Counted from the first letter of the stretch, positions 53,967 through 63,472 are shown. The stretch: DNA of 64,000 nucleotides from Lachnospiraceae bacterium (GCA_017626095.1 JAGAJL010000009.1:46249-110248); one strand, 5' to 3'. The notes: a model not told the origin generated them from the sequence alone. Translations and numbers: made by a program.

Positions 53967-54653
53967 TTGAAGGAAACATTATATAATCTGATTCAAAGTC
54001 AGGGTGAAGGAGCAGTCACATTTGGTGATGTAGCAATCAATTTGATTGCAGCTTTATTAATCGGAGCACTTATCTATACGGCATATCGTGCTACCCATAG
54101 CGGAACGATTTACAGTGAGCGGTTTAATATTTCACTGGTAATGGTAACGCTTGTCACAGCGATGGTTATGTGTGTTATTGGAAATAACATCTCTCTTTCA
54201 TTAGGTATGGTCGGTGCGCTTTCCATTGTACGTTTCCGTACTGCAATCAAGGATCCCAGAGATACGATTTATATTTTCTGGGCCGTTGCGGTAGGAATAT
54301 GCTGTGGAGTTTCCGATTACTTAATTGCGCTTTTGGGATCTGTCATCATTTTCTTATTCTTAGTTTTATTTGGATTTGTAAGAAATACAGACCGTACACT
54401 TATCATTATCCGTGGAGGTGCAAATGCCTTAGCAGAATCTGAAAAAGTGGTCAATCTTGTGCTGAATAATAAAGCGGTAAGAAGGGTGCACAATTTAGAT
54501 TTTGGAGTAAATGGTGAGAGTATTTATGAAACTTCATCTGCATTTTTGAAAAAATGTGAGAAAAAAAGTGGCTCTTTAGAAGGAAAACTGAGTGAGATCG
54601 AGGGATTGCAAAGTATTAGTATTGTGTGTCAGGATGATGAAATATCCGGATAA
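53967..54653 (+). CDS. DUF4956 family membrane protein
   Basis: A 228-residue protein with four predicted helices (about 26-45, 55-75, 80-100, 110-135) and a C-terminal soluble domain. The segment SLGMVGALSIVRFRTAIKDPRDTIYIFWAVAVGICCG is the DUF4956 signature. TTG at 53967 is the start, with AGGAGG nine bases upstream. It is one base after the VTC stop. DUF4956 proteins are nearly always next to VTC genes and are thought to be their membrane partner. Confidence 0.88.
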   Translation: MKETLYNLIQSQGEGAVTFGDVAINLIAALLIGALIYTAYRATHSGTIYSERFNISLVMVTLVTAMVMCVIGNNISLSLGMVGALSIVRFRTAIKDPRDTIYIFWAVAVGICCGVSDYLIALLGSVIIFLFLVLFGFVRNTDRTLIIIRGGANALAESEKVVNLVLNNKAVRRVHNLDFGVNGESIYETSSAFLKKCEKKSGSLEGKLSEIEGLQSISIVCQDDEISG

Positions 54654-54665
54654 TGTGAGGTTGAA

Positions 54666-56276
54666 ATGACTGCAAATATGAAGAGACTGATTGCAGGTAT
54701 TCTAGCAGTCAGCATTTTAGTGTTTGGATTAGCATATGTCAAATATCGTTTTGATATCAAAAACCAAAAGGACACATCCTCCTATTTGTATTATGGGGAA
54801 CTTGTTGAAGATACTTCAAAAGAAGATCCGTTGCAATATATTGATGAGGATTTTTACATGAAGGAAGGTTTTTCATCAAACTTACCATTGGTCGTTTTGG
54901 AAACAGATGGAGAATTGCCAAATTATAAAACATTTGATGAAAACGAAGAGATTGTATATGACGATGTTGATCCGTGGATAACCGGCAAAATTCAATTATA
55001 TGATAAAGAAGGAAGCAGAAATTCCATAAATGATAAGCCGGTTATGAGTAGTTACATGAAAATAAAGAAAAGAGGACATACGTCCATTTCTTTTGATAAA
55101 CCGCAGTATTACATCAGCCTGACCGATTCGGAAGGAAATCCGGCACAGGAAAATGTATTTGGCATGGGAAAAGAGGATGCATGGATCTTAAACGGCAGCA
55201 TGGCGGATAAGAGTATGATACGAAATTATATTGCATACCGGACTGCTGCACAGATCATGGAGTACGCACCACGTTGTCAGTTTTGTGAAGTTTTTATAAA
55301 AAAGGGTGACAACTACGAATACCAGGGTGTTTATTTGATGATGGATAAAATCAAACAGTCCCCCGTGCGGGTGGATATTGATAAATGTGATACCGATAAT
55401 TCCTATACCTCCTATCTGGTCAGAAGAGATCGTTTTACCAATTTTGATACCATGTTGGATACCCATGGAAGAATAAACGGTTTCGATGAGGGATATATCG
55501 GTGTGAAATATCCATCTGTCAAAAAACAGACCGAGAAAAACCTGGATTATATTGAACAGGATTTTTCCCGTATGGAAAAGATTCTGTATTCCGAACAGGA
55601 AAGTGTATTTAAGCAATATAGTAATTATATTGATGTAGAATCTTTTGCAGACTATTTCCTCATCAATGAGTACTTTGGCAATTATGATGCAGGTGAACAT
55701 TCTACCTATATGTATAAAAATCAGGGAGAAGTACTAAAAATCGGCCCGGTTTGGGATTTTGACCAGGCGATGAATAATTCCGTTACAGATGAGATGGATC
55801 CATACACTCTGGCAATGCAGGAAAAGCCGCTATTTAAACAATTGTGCAAGGATTCGGAGTTTGTGAATTTGCTCAAAACCCGTTATGCGATATACCGGAA
55901 GGATTATTTCAATGATCAATATATGTTTTCATTGATGGATGAAACAACGAAGTATTTAAAATCGGCCAGAGAGAGGGAATGGTATCGATGGGCAGCCGAT
56001 TACTGTGATTCCGATACTGAAAACCTTGGAAACTTTTATTTGAACGATTATGAATATCGTGGAGAAATCATTTCTCGTTTTAACGATGATTATAATCAGG
56101 AAATTTATAATATCAAAGTTTATTTGAGTAAGCATGGGAAAAATATGCAGATTCTCCTGACACAGTTAAATGATCAGACAACTTTGACGACAGGATTAAA
56201 AGGAAATAGAGCGCTGTTTTTATTCGTTGTTGCTGCGTTGTTCTTTATTCCATCTATAATCATTAATCGGAAGTAG
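54666..56276 (+). CDS. CotH-family (spore-coat-kinase-like) extracellular protein
   Basis: A 536-residue protein with an N-terminal membrane helix (6-23), a large extracellular CotH domain and a C-terminal helix (514-533). Conserved points: KKRGHTSISFDKPQYYISL, MADKSMIRNYIAYRTA, FIKKGDNYEYQGVYLMMDKIK and IGPVWDFDQAMNN with Asp364 and Asp366, matching the metal-binding WDFD motif of CotH kinases. CotH phosphorylates a protein in Bacillus spore coats. Here it would act outside the membrane on a protein or on the polymer. It follows DUF4956 by 12 bases. Confidence 0.85.
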   Translation: MTANMKRLIAGILAVSILVFGLAYVKYRFDIKNQKDTSSYLYYGELVEDTSKEDPLQYIDEDFYMKEGFSSNLPLVVLETDGELPNYKTFDENEEIVYDDVDPWITGKIQLYDKEGSRNSINDKPVMSSYMKIKKRGHTSISFDKPQYYISLTDSEGNPAQENVFGMGKEDAWILNGSMADKSMIRNYIAYRTAAQIMEYAPRCQFCEVFIKKGDNYEYQGVYLMMDKIKQSPVRVDIDKCDTDNSYTSYLVRRDRFTNFDTMLDTHGRINGFDEGYIGVKYPSVKKQTEKNLDYIEQDFSRMEKILYSEQESVFKQYSNYIDVESFADYFLINEYFGNYDAGEHSTYMYKNQGEVLKIGPVWDFDQAMNNSVTDEMDPYTLAMQEKPLFKQLCKDSEFVNLLKTRYAIYRKDYFNDQYMFSLMDETTKYLKSAREREWYRWAADYCDSDTENLGNFYLNDYEYRGEIISRFNDDYNQEIYNIKVYLSKHGKNMQILLTQLNDQTTLTTGLKGNRALFLFVVAALFFIPSIIINRK

Positions 56277-56294
56277 TTTAAAGGAGAATCATAT

Positions 56295-57719
56295 ATGGTT
56301 TTTTCCAGTATTACATTTTTATTTTACTTTTTGCCTGTAACACTCATATTATATTTTGTTTGTTCATTTTCCCGCACGTTGCAGAATATTGTGTTGTTAA
56401 TTGCAAGCCTTTTGTTTTACGCATGGGGAGAACCAATCAATATATGGATTTTGATATTTTCCATTTTGTTTAATTCGTTAATGGGATTTTGGGTGTCGAA
56501 AGGAAAAAAGCGAAAAAGAAAATTCTTTTTAATTTTAACAGTGATTGTTAATATTGGAATTTTGTTTGTATACAAATATTTGGGATTTTTCATGGATATG
56601 CTTCCCAAGCATCTTCAAAATGATGCATTTGACATAGCATTACCAATTGGAATCTCCTTCTTTACTTTTCAGGCATTATCGTATGTTGTTGATGTCTATA
56701 AGGGAATTGTTCCGGCGGAAAATCCGTTTAACGTCGGACTGTATATTTCCTTTTTTCCACAGTTAGTTGCCGGACCTATCATCCAGTATAAGACCATTGC
56801 AGAGGATATCAGAAAACGAAAAGTAACCTTTAATAAACTATCGCTTGGCATGAGCCGCTTTGCGGTCGGTGTAATCAAAAAGGTCCTGCTTGCCAATTGT
56901 TTTGCTTCGCTTGCCGACAATGTATTTGGATGGTCTGCAATCGGAAGTGATAAATATGTGGTACCAGCAATGCTTGCGTGGCTTGGAAGTATTGCCTATA
57001 CATTACAGATTTATTATGACTTTTCTGCATATTCCGATATGGCGATTGGATTAGCACTTTGTTTTGGCTTTAAATTCGGTGAAAACTTCAATTATCCTTA
57101 TATTGCTTTGTCCATTCAGGATTTCTGGAAGAGATGGCATATCTCTTTGACAGACTGGTTTCGTGAATATGTCTATTTTCCATTGGGCGGAAGCAGAATT
57201 GAAAACAAGGATTATATGGTAAGGAATCTGTTTATTGTATGGCTGCTAACCGGTATTTGGCATGGTGCAAACTGGACCTTTATTTTATGGGGAATGCTCT
57301 ACTTTGTAATTCAGCTTGCAGAGCGCTTTTTTGGATATGTTGACAAAATGAAATACAACTGGATGAAACATTTCTACACGTTGTTTGTGGTCAATTTGGC
57401 ATGGGTTTTATTCCGGTCGGATGATTTATTCCAGGCGGGAAGATTTATTTTAAATATGTTTGGACTTAACAGAAACGGTATTTACAGCGGACTTGCGATG
57501 ATACTCATAAAGGAGAATTGGGTTTTTCTGTTAGCCGGCTTTGTGTTTGCTACGCCGATAGCCAGAAAAGCGAATGAATATTTGTATCATCATAGAGTTT
57601 CAGGGAAAAATGCTGTGATTTCTGTAATGTACCCCATCGTTGTTTTTCTACTGTTTTTGGTGTCGGTAGGATATCTGGCAGCAGGCAGTTATAATCCTTT
57701 TATTTATTTCAATTTCTAG
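56295..57719 (+). CDS. MBOAT-family O-acyltransferase (AlgI/DltB-like)
   Basis: A 474-residue membrane acyltransferase with about eleven helices. IGISFFTFQALSYVVDVYKG and FFPQLVAGPI match AlgI, WKRWHISLTDWFREYVYFPLGGSR is the conserved loop, and His323 in LTGIWHGANWTFILWG is the catalytic residue. It carries acetyl groups through the membrane for transfer to an extracellular polymer, with the next protein as acceptor enzyme. AAAGGAG precedes the ATG. Confidence 0.92.
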   Translation: MVFSSITFLFYFLPVTLILYFVCSFSRTLQNIVLLIASLLFYAWGEPINIWILIFSILFNSLMGFWVSKGKKRKRKFFLILTVIVNIGILFVYKYLGFFMDMLPKHLQNDAFDIALPIGISFFTFQALSYVVDVYKGIVPAENPFNVGLYISFFPQLVAGPIIQYKTIAEDIRKRKVTFNKLSLGMSRFAVGVIKKVLLANCFASLADNVFGWSAIGSDKYVVPAMLAWLGSIAYTLQIYYDFSAYSDMAIGLALCFGFKFGENFNYPYIALSIQDFWKRWHISLTDWFREYVYFPLGGSRIENKDYMVRNLFIVWLLTGIWHGANWTFILWGMLYFVIQLAERFFGYVDKMKYNWMKHFYTLFVVNLAWVLFRSDDLFQAGRFILNMFGLNRNGIYSGLAMILIKENWVFLLAGFVFATPIARKANEYLYHHRVSGKNAVISVMYPIVVFLLFLVSVGYLAAGSYNPFIYFNF

Positions 57720-57732
57720 AACAGGGATCATT

Positions 57733-59013
57733 ATGAGACGTTTTATGAACAAAATGAAACAAAATTTCATAGAGAATGCATACTTTATCCGTAAGCGCAT
57801 ATTTTTTATTTTATTCACAGGCTTTATTCTGATATTTTCTTTTTATAACGCCTATACAAAAAAAGTTGAGATTCAAAATGCGTTTTATGAATGCATAGCC
57901 GGAATCCGGGAAAATCCGGAGGATATAAGAACACAAATTTCACAATTCGAGACAAATCTGGAAGACAATTTTTCTGACCGAATGAAGTTTGTGGAATTGT
58001 TTGGCTTTGTACAAAAGGCACTGGATAAAAAAGAAATCAACAATTTTTCCTATATCAAGGACGATACCGGAAGTCTACATTATGCATCCTTTTATCGGGA
58101 AGAGGATACGGACTGTTTTGAATATGCGATGCGCATAAAGCGGTTAAAGGATTATGTGTCACAGTTTGACACGGATGTTTTGTTTGTCGTGGCACCATCA
58201 AAGTATGTGGCAAGTGACAGCCGTTTTCCAAAAGATATGCCGGTCAATGATCCGGAGGTAATCGTTGATGAGACCTTGTTTTATCTAAACAGGCTTGGGG
58301 TCGATACGTTGGATTTAAATCTCTATCTTCCAAACGAAGAAATTCCGTATGAAGAGGCGTTTTTTAAAACAGATCATCATTGGACCATTCCGTCCGCTTT
58401 TTATGCAACCGGAATTTTAGCCGATTATTTGAATGAACACTATCACTATGGTCTTGAAACAAATAAGTATTTAGACAAAGAGCAGTTTGATGTTGAGGTC
58501 TATAGACAGGGAATGCTTGGATCTATGGGACGTGCAACAGGATATTATTATTCGGGAATGGATGATATGACCGCATTATTTCCAAAATTTCATATGGATA
58601 TTGAAAGAACTTTTATGGAAGAAGACGGTAATTATCAGGTGAAAAAAGGCGATTTGACGGAAACGGTTATTATGCCGGAACTGCTTAAGAAGGAAGATAT
58701 TTACTCCGATTCCCAATATTCGGTCTATTTGAATGGATTGCGCTATTATGAGTGTATAAAAAACAATTCGAATCCGGATGGAAAAAAGATGTTCATGATT
58801 CGAGATTCCTATTTTTCGCCGGTCATTTCGTTTATGATACCGATGTGTGGTCAGATTGACGCAATCTGGAGTCTGGAGGAAATGGAAGCACTCGATATCG
58901 AGCAGTATATCAGAGATAATCGTTTTGATTGTATTATCATTGAAATGTATCCATATAACATTGGAGACGATGCATTTCAGTTTTTTAAAGATGAAAATAA
59001 TGGAGAAGATTAG
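57733..59013 (+). CDS. DHHW/AlgX-like SGNH O-acetyltransferase
   Basis: A 426-residue extracellular protein with one N-terminal membrane helix (24-41) and an SGNH-like domain: VLFVVAPSKYV, KTDHHWTIPSAFYATG with the Asp214-His215-His216-Trp217 motif, and MIRDSYFSPV with the presumed nucleophile Ser359. This is the DHHW family, related to AlgJ/AlgX, which put acetyl groups on alginate or cellulose. It pairs with the MBOAT gene 13 bases before. The specific polymer site is not known. Confidence 0.85.
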   Translation: MRRFMNKMKQNFIENAYFIRKRIFFILFTGFILIFSFYNAYTKKVEIQNAFYECIAGIRENPEDIRTQISQFETNLEDNFSDRMKFVELFGFVQKALDKKEINNFSYIKDDTGSLHYASFYREEDTDCFEYAMRIKRLKDYVSQFDTDVLFVVAPSKYVASDSRFPKDMPVNDPEVIVDETLFYLNRLGVDTLDLNLYLPNEEIPYEEAFFKTDHHWTIPSAFYATGILADYLNEHYHYGLETNKYLDKEQFDVEVYRQGMLGSMGRATGYYYSGMDDMTALFPKFHMDIERTFMEEDGNYQVKKGDLTETVIMPELLKKEDIYSDSQYSVYLNGLRYYECIKNNSNPDGKKMFMIRDSYFSPVISFMIPMCGQIDAIWSLEEMEALDIEQYIRDNRFDCIIIEMYPYNIGDDAFQFFKDENNGED

Positions 59014-59016
59014 TCA

Positions 59017-61365
59017 GTGAGTCAAAATTGGAAAATCAATACGAAAAATTTCATAAGTGATTGGGGAAAAAAGGGCTGGTTTGTACTGAATTTTTTTTGT
59101 ACGATTGTATACCTGACCTGGCGAATATTTTTTACGATCCCATTTGGCTATGGCTTTATTTCCGTATTTGTCGGAATTGCGCTGTTGATTGTCGAAACGC
59201 TGGGAATGGTTGAGGCTTTGGTTCATTATGCCAATATGTACAACACGAGAGATTACAAAAAACCTGATGTGCCGTTGGAATTATATCCGGATGTTGATAT
59301 CTTTATTTCGACATACAATGAAGATTTTGTTTTGCTGGCAAAAACGATTTGTGCGTGCAAGCGATTAGAATATCCGGATAAGAATAAGGTACATATCTAT
59401 TTGTGTGATGATGGACACAGAGATACGATGAAGTTACTTGCTTCGAAATTAAAAGTGAATTATCTGGACAGAGATACGCACGAAGGACAAAAGGCGGGAA
59501 ATTTGAATCATGCGCTTGCAAATTCGAGTTCTCCACTTGTTGTGACTTTGGATGCTGACATGATACCGCAAAGCTGCTTTTTGATGGAAACAATACCGTA
59601 TTTTGTGGATGCAGAACTCCGAAACAAAGGTAAAAAGCCGGAAGATCAGATAAAATTGGGATTCGTTCAGACACCGCAGGCATTTTATGATTTGGATCTG
59701 TTTCAGTTCAATCTGTATTCAGAGCAAAAAATACCAAATGAACAGGATTATTTCTATCGTGACATTGAAGTTGCCCGAACCAGAACAAATAGTTGTATTT
59801 ATGGAGGATCCAATACGGTTATAAGCAGAGCTGCACTGAATGACATAGGCGGATTCTATACCGGAGCGATAACGGAAGATTTTGCGACGGGTATTCTCAT
59901 TCAGAAAAAAGGATATGTGACATTGGGTCTTGGCAAGGTTTTGGCATCCGGTATGAGTGCCAATGAACTTCAAAATCTGATTCAGCAAAGGGTAAGATGG
60001 GCCCGGGGTGTCATATCAACGGGAAGAAAAATGCATATTTTCACATCCAAGGATTTGTCATTTGGTCAGAAAATGAATTACTGGGCATCGATATGGTACT
60101 GGTATGCACCAATTAAGCGATTTTTCTATATCATGTCACCGATTTTATATGCTGTATTTGGATATATGATTTTTCGCTGTACGCTATGGGAAGTTTTGCT
60201 TTTCTGGTTACCGATGTACGTAACGAGTAATATCAGTTTAAGCAGGCTGAGTAATAATATTCGAAATACAAAATGGACATCAATTTATGAATATGCATTG
60301 TTTCCGTATATGCTGGTACCGGTTGTTTTGGAGACCTTTGGCATTTCGTTAAAGAAATTTAAGGTAACGAATAAAAGCAATGACACAGGTAAGAGAAAAA
60401 AAGGAGAAGCGCTAATCTATCAGATTCCCGTGTTCATTTTGATTGTTCTTTCAATCATCGGTATTATTAATTGTATCAGAGTTATGTTTGATAGTGGTTC
60501 CATGGGGCCCATTGTCGTGCTGTTTTGGCTGATTGTCAATCTATACAATATGGTCATGTGCTCTTTCTTTTTGAGCGGCCGCGAAGCCTATCGAAAGGCA
60601 GAGCGTGTTGAGGTGCAGATACCGGCGACTTTGCATGTAAACGGAGTTGATTACGCATGTATGACAAAAGATGTTTCAGAGACCGGAGCTGCAGTGTATC
60701 TGGATAAACCACATTTGTTAAATGTATATGAAGAGGCAAAAGTCAGCCTGGAAATACAGGATCGCAATTATTTTGCAGAAATGATGTGTGAGGTCAAATT
60801 TACCAAAGAGGATAAGGATAGAGAAAATCCCTGGTTATATTCCATGGAATTTATTGGATTTAAAAGTAAACAGGGATATGATAATCTTTTAGGAATATGC
60901 TATGACAGAATTCCCACAAAGCCACAGGGATTGCAAAAACGTGCGGGATTTTATGATGATTTAAGTACCAATATCAGCAGGCGAAGTGTTCCGGTATTCC
61001 AATTAAAGAGACATTTTCCCCGAATTGAGATAAATAATCTGATAGCATATTCTTGCAAAGACGGAAATGCTTTCGCAAAGGCAATTGATTTTAATTATCA
61101 GTTTATCAGTATGGAAGGAAAGCCGTTAAATGATGAAATCACATTTCATTTTGATAAGCATGATTTAAAGGCTGTGTTAAGCAGACGTGTCAAAAACATG
61201 TATTTATATGAGATTGTGGACTTTAATCAGGTCTATAGCAATCAAGATAAATGCGATGAGATTATGGAATTTGTTCTTCGAATTGCGAAGGAAAAACAAC
61301 CGGATTTGACACAGGTTAAAAAGAAAGTGGAAATGATTGAATTTAATGAGATGAGTTTGGTGTAA
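59017..61365 (+). CDS. Cellulose-synthase-like GT2 glycosyltransferase with PilZ domain
   Basis: A 782-residue membrane synthase of the BcsA type. GT2 catalytic points: Asp131-Asp132 (CDDGH), Asp179-x-Asp181 (LDADMIP), Thr286-Glu287-Asp288 (AITEDFATG) and Gln324-x-x-Arg327-Trp328 (QQRVRWARG). Helices flank the domain at about 22-65 and 360-515. A PilZ domain follows with Arg526-xxx-Arg530 and Asp552-x-Ser554-xx-Gly557, the full c-di-GMP motif, so allosteric activation is expected. About 130 further C-terminal residues look like a second, degenerate PilZ-like fold. No BcsB or cellulase gene is present. Product is probably a beta-glucan. GTG start is close to TGGAGAAG. Confidence 0.9.
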   Translation: MSQNWKINTKNFISDWGKKGWFVLNFFCTIVYLTWRIFFTIPFGYGFISVFVGIALLIVETLGMVEALVHYANMYNTRDYKKPDVPLELYPDVDIFISTYNEDFVLLAKTICACKRLEYPDKNKVHIYLCDDGHRDTMKLLASKLKVNYLDRDTHEGQKAGNLNHALANSSSPLVVTLDADMIPQSCFLMETIPYFVDAELRNKGKKPEDQIKLGFVQTPQAFYDLDLFQFNLYSEQKIPNEQDYFYRDIEVARTRTNSCIYGGSNTVISRAALNDIGGFYTGAITEDFATGILIQKKGYVTLGLGKVLASGMSANELQNLIQQRVRWARGVISTGRKMHIFTSKDLSFGQKMNYWASIWYWYAPIKRFFYIMSPILYAVFGYMIFRCTLWEVLLFWLPMYVTSNISLSRLSNNIRNTKWTSIYEYALFPYMLVPVVLETFGISLKKFKVTNKSNDTGKRKKGEALIYQIPVFILIVLSIIGIINCIRVMFDSGSMGPIVVLFWLIVNLYNMVMCSFFLSGREAYRKAERVEVQIPATLHVNGVDYACMTKDVSETGAAVYLDKPHLLNVYEEAKVSLEIQDRNYFAEMMCEVKFTKEDKDRENPWLYSMEFIGFKSKQGYDNLLGICYDRIPTKPQGLQKRAGFYDDLSTNISRRSVPVFQLKRHFPRIEINNLIAYSCKDGNAFAKAIDFNYQFISMEGKPLNDEITFHFDKHDLKAVLSRRVKNMYLYEIVDFNQVYSNQDKCDEIMEFVLRIAKEKQPDLTQVKKKVEMIEFNEMSLV

Positions 61366-61372
61366 GAAATGT

Positions 61373-61420
61373 GGGGGACGATTTTTCGTGAAAAAAGAAT
61401 CGTTCCCCAAAGTTTTGTTT
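61373..61420 (+). terminator. Terminator-like hairpin after polysaccharide operon
   Basis: A 14-base stem (61373-61386 with 61395-61408, two G-U pairs) with an 8-base loop, followed by AAAGTTTTGTTT. The T tract is interrupted. Confidence 0.6.
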
Positions 61421-61453
61421 GTAAACATGTGTCAAAAATCTTATGATATCAAA

Positions 61454-62040
61454 ACCGGTTAAATCAGGTGTTATTAAATCTGCTTTCCAATGCTATGAAG
61501 TTTACACCACAAGAGGGTGAGATTGCTTTAAGCTTAAAACAGCTTCCCAATGAGGAAGATGGAAAAGGCACTTATGAGCTTCGGGTAAAAGATAACGGTA
61601 TCGGCATGAGTGAAGAGTTTGCCGAAAAAATATTTGAACCTTTTGAGAGAGAATATTCTTCAACTGTCAGCAAAATACAGGGTACCGGACTCGGTATGGC
61701 AATCACCAAAAATATCATTGATATGATGGGTGGTACTATAGAGGTTCATACCAAACAAAATGAAGGAACAGAATTTGTGATTTGTCTTACTTTGCGGCTG
61801 CAAAAACCGGGGAAGGCGGCAGGAGCCGATGAACTTTTCGGGAATGTGAACGATGCAGAAAACAAAGAAAATGCTCTGGATTCGTTTAAAGGAAAACATA
61901 TTCTGCTTACGGAAAACAATGTATTTTTAAGGACGATACTGGGATCAACTTTTGATTTCAAAGATATTGTCTGCTATGGTGTGGGATGCCTGCTACTGGG
62001 ATTTTGTGAGTGGATTGGGTATAAGAGAAAAGAGCAATAG
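61454..62040 (+). pseudogene. Histidine kinase / receiver remnant joined to another gene's end
   Basis: The frame starts without a ribosome site inside a HATPase domain (NRLNQVLLNLLSNAMKFTP), goes through DNGIGMSEEFAEKIFEPFERE and GTGLGMAITKNIIDMMGG, and reaches only the first strand of a receiver (KGKHILLTENN). It then changes to FLRTILGSTFDFKDIVCYGVGCLLLGF, which resembles the end of a small DUF2809/VanZ-like membrane protein. So it is a chimera of two broken genes. HisKA, sensor and most of the receiver are absent. Confidence 0.75.
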
Positions 62041-62052
62041 AGAAAATGATAA

Positions 62053-62090
62053 AAAATCAGGGACGAGCCAAAAGCTACGTCCCTGATTTT
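62053..62090. terminator. Bidirectional terminator between convergent genes
   Basis: AAAATCAGGGACG (62053-62065) pairs perfectly with 62078-62090 around 12 bases, with A/T runs on both sides. The stop codon of the minus-strand ECF gene lies in the loop. Confidence 0.85.
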
Positions 62091-62593
62091 CCATTTTCCA
62101 ATATGGTAAGCACTTTGACAATCGGTATAATCAGAAATCCGCAAAAGAAATTGCTGATACCGTGTACCATATCCCATGGTAATCCTGCGATAATCCATGC
62201 AATCATTGCCTTAAAATTCAATCCGTATAAAAGTGCCTGTGCCGGTGCATACAGTGTTCCGAATAGGAAACCGTGCAAAGAGCAACACACCATGTATACA
62301 ATCGGTCTGACTGTTTTTTTCATATTGTGCGGAAGGAGCATAATGACGCCCCAAAGAACCGTCCATATATACAGATAAGGTATCCACCAGGTCGCAAATC
62401 CACAAAAAATTCCATTTAACAAAACATAGGTATAAATAGGATATAATGCTTTTTTCCGGTATACAACAGTAAAAGCAACGGTAAATACACTTAAGAGATG
62501 GACGTTCGGTGCCACTTCCATGATAACCTTTGAGGCATACATGAGTGCACCGAGCATCGCAAAAACAGTCAGCTCTTTAGTCGAAAGCTTCAT
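62075..62593 (-). CDS. ECF transporter S component, cobalamin-related
   Basis: A 172-residue membrane protein with five to six helices: KELTVFAMLGALMYASKVIMEVAPNVHLLSVFTVAFTVVYRKKAL at the start and AWIIAGLPWDMVHGISNFFCGFLI near the end, matching S components of vitamin transporters. It overlaps the DUF4430 lipoprotein gene by one base and is under the same cobalamin riboswitch, so uptake of cobalamin or a precursor is the best inference. It requires a shared ECF ATPase/T module not in the window. Confidence 0.75.
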   Translation of the reverse strand: MKLSTKELTVFAMLGALMYASKVIMEVAPNVHLLSVFTVAFTVVYRKKALYPIYTYVLLNGIFCGFATWWIPYLYIWTVLWGVIMLLPHNMKKTVRPIVYMVCCSLHGFLFGTLYAPAQALLYGLNFKAMIAWIIAGLPWDMVHGISNFFCGFLIIPIVKVLTILENGKSGT

Positions 62594-63051
62594 TACTTTT
62601 CAACCTTAAAGGAGTATGTGTCTCCTGCAGTAACGTTTGTGGAATCAACACCTGTCTGAGCATATTCGCCATTTACGTAAAAAGCCCAGTAAGTCTGGTC
62701 TTTGTCGTAATCAGTAGTAATGCCGTTTACGGTTTTGACATAAAGGCCGTATTCGCTGTCCTCGCCGGCAATCAGATCAAGCTCTAAAAGAGCATCACCG
62801 ACCGTTTCTTTATCGGTGTGGATTTCGAAATTCGTTTCATTTCCATCCGCATCTGTAACATGAAATGTAAAAACGGTCTGACCTTCACCAAGTACCGTTA
62901 CATCTGTCTGTGCATCAGCCTCTATCTGTGTTTCGGTTTGGGCATCACTTTCTTTATTGTTTCCGCTACAACCTGTTGTACTAAATGCCATTGCCACAGT
63001 TAACATCATACAAAGGAGTAAGGAAAAGAATTTTTTGTTTCTTACTTTCAT
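62593..63051 (-). CDS. DUF4430 (transcobalamin-like) lipoprotein
   Basis: A 152-residue lipoprotein: lipobox FSTTGC with Cys28, a Glu/Thr/Asp-rich spacer, then a DUF4430 domain (VGDALLELDLIAGEDSEYGLYVKTVNGI and YWAFYVNGEYAQTGVDSTNVTAGDTYSFKVEK). DUF4430 is related to the C-terminal beta domain of animal transcobalamin and intrinsic factor. Placed behind a cobalamin riboswitch and in front of an ECF S component, it is probably an outer-face cobalamin receptor. AAGGAGAAAA precedes the ATG. Confidence 0.85.
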   Translation of the reverse strand: MKVRNKKFFSLLLCMMLTVAMAFSTTGCSGNNKESDAQTETQIEADAQTDVTVLGEGQTVFTFHVTDADGNETNFEIHTDKETVGDALLELDLIAGEDSEYGLYVKTVNGITTDYDKDQTYWAFYVNGEYAQTGVDSTNVTAGDTYSFKVEK

Positions 63052-63139
63052 TTTCGTGTTTTCTCCTTATTTTGTTATTTTTTCTTTTTTCTGTTTTTAA
63101 AAGTTTGCTTTGATAGAATCGCAAATTTGTAAGTTTACA

Positions 63140-63362
63140 ATTGAAAAAAGAAAAATGATATTTCTCCTTCTACCGGCACTCGCGGTTTATCTTTGGAGAT
63201 ATCCGGATATTTCGACTTGGCACCTTACCGTTCAACCTTCTCAGGATGACCCAATGGTTTGTCTCAAAACTGTGGCTTTTGATAAGAACGGTAGTATAGA
63301 TGTGCCTTACGGCGACGGGCTCGTACAGGATTTTCACCTGTTTCCCCGGACATAAATGTTTT
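63140..63362 (-). promoter_or_regulatory. Cobalamin riboswitch with terminator
   Basis: Read on the minus strand from about 63360, the aptamer has GGGGAAACAGGTGAAAATCC, CCTGTACGAGCCCGTCGCCG and a B12-box-like AAGTCGAAATATCC at its 3' end (near 63203-63217). Downstream GATATCTCC (63195-63203) can pair with GGAGAAATATC (63157-63167) and is followed by ATTTTTCTTTTTT, a terminator platform. It should shut off the DUF4430 and ECF genes when cobalamin is plentiful. Confidence 0.85.
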
Positions 63363-63472
63363 ATCATTATTTCTGTGTAAATGCAAGTGAAATCACAAAG
63401 TATGAATTTAGTACATTTTTTTCATCATTCGTGATATGGTTATAGTAAGGGATAAAAAGGCAGGTGAGCGAT

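Noticed and set aside
62046-62378. 110-codon plus-strand ORF
   Set aside because: It lies entirely opposite the ECF S component gene and has no ribosome site or recognisable motif.
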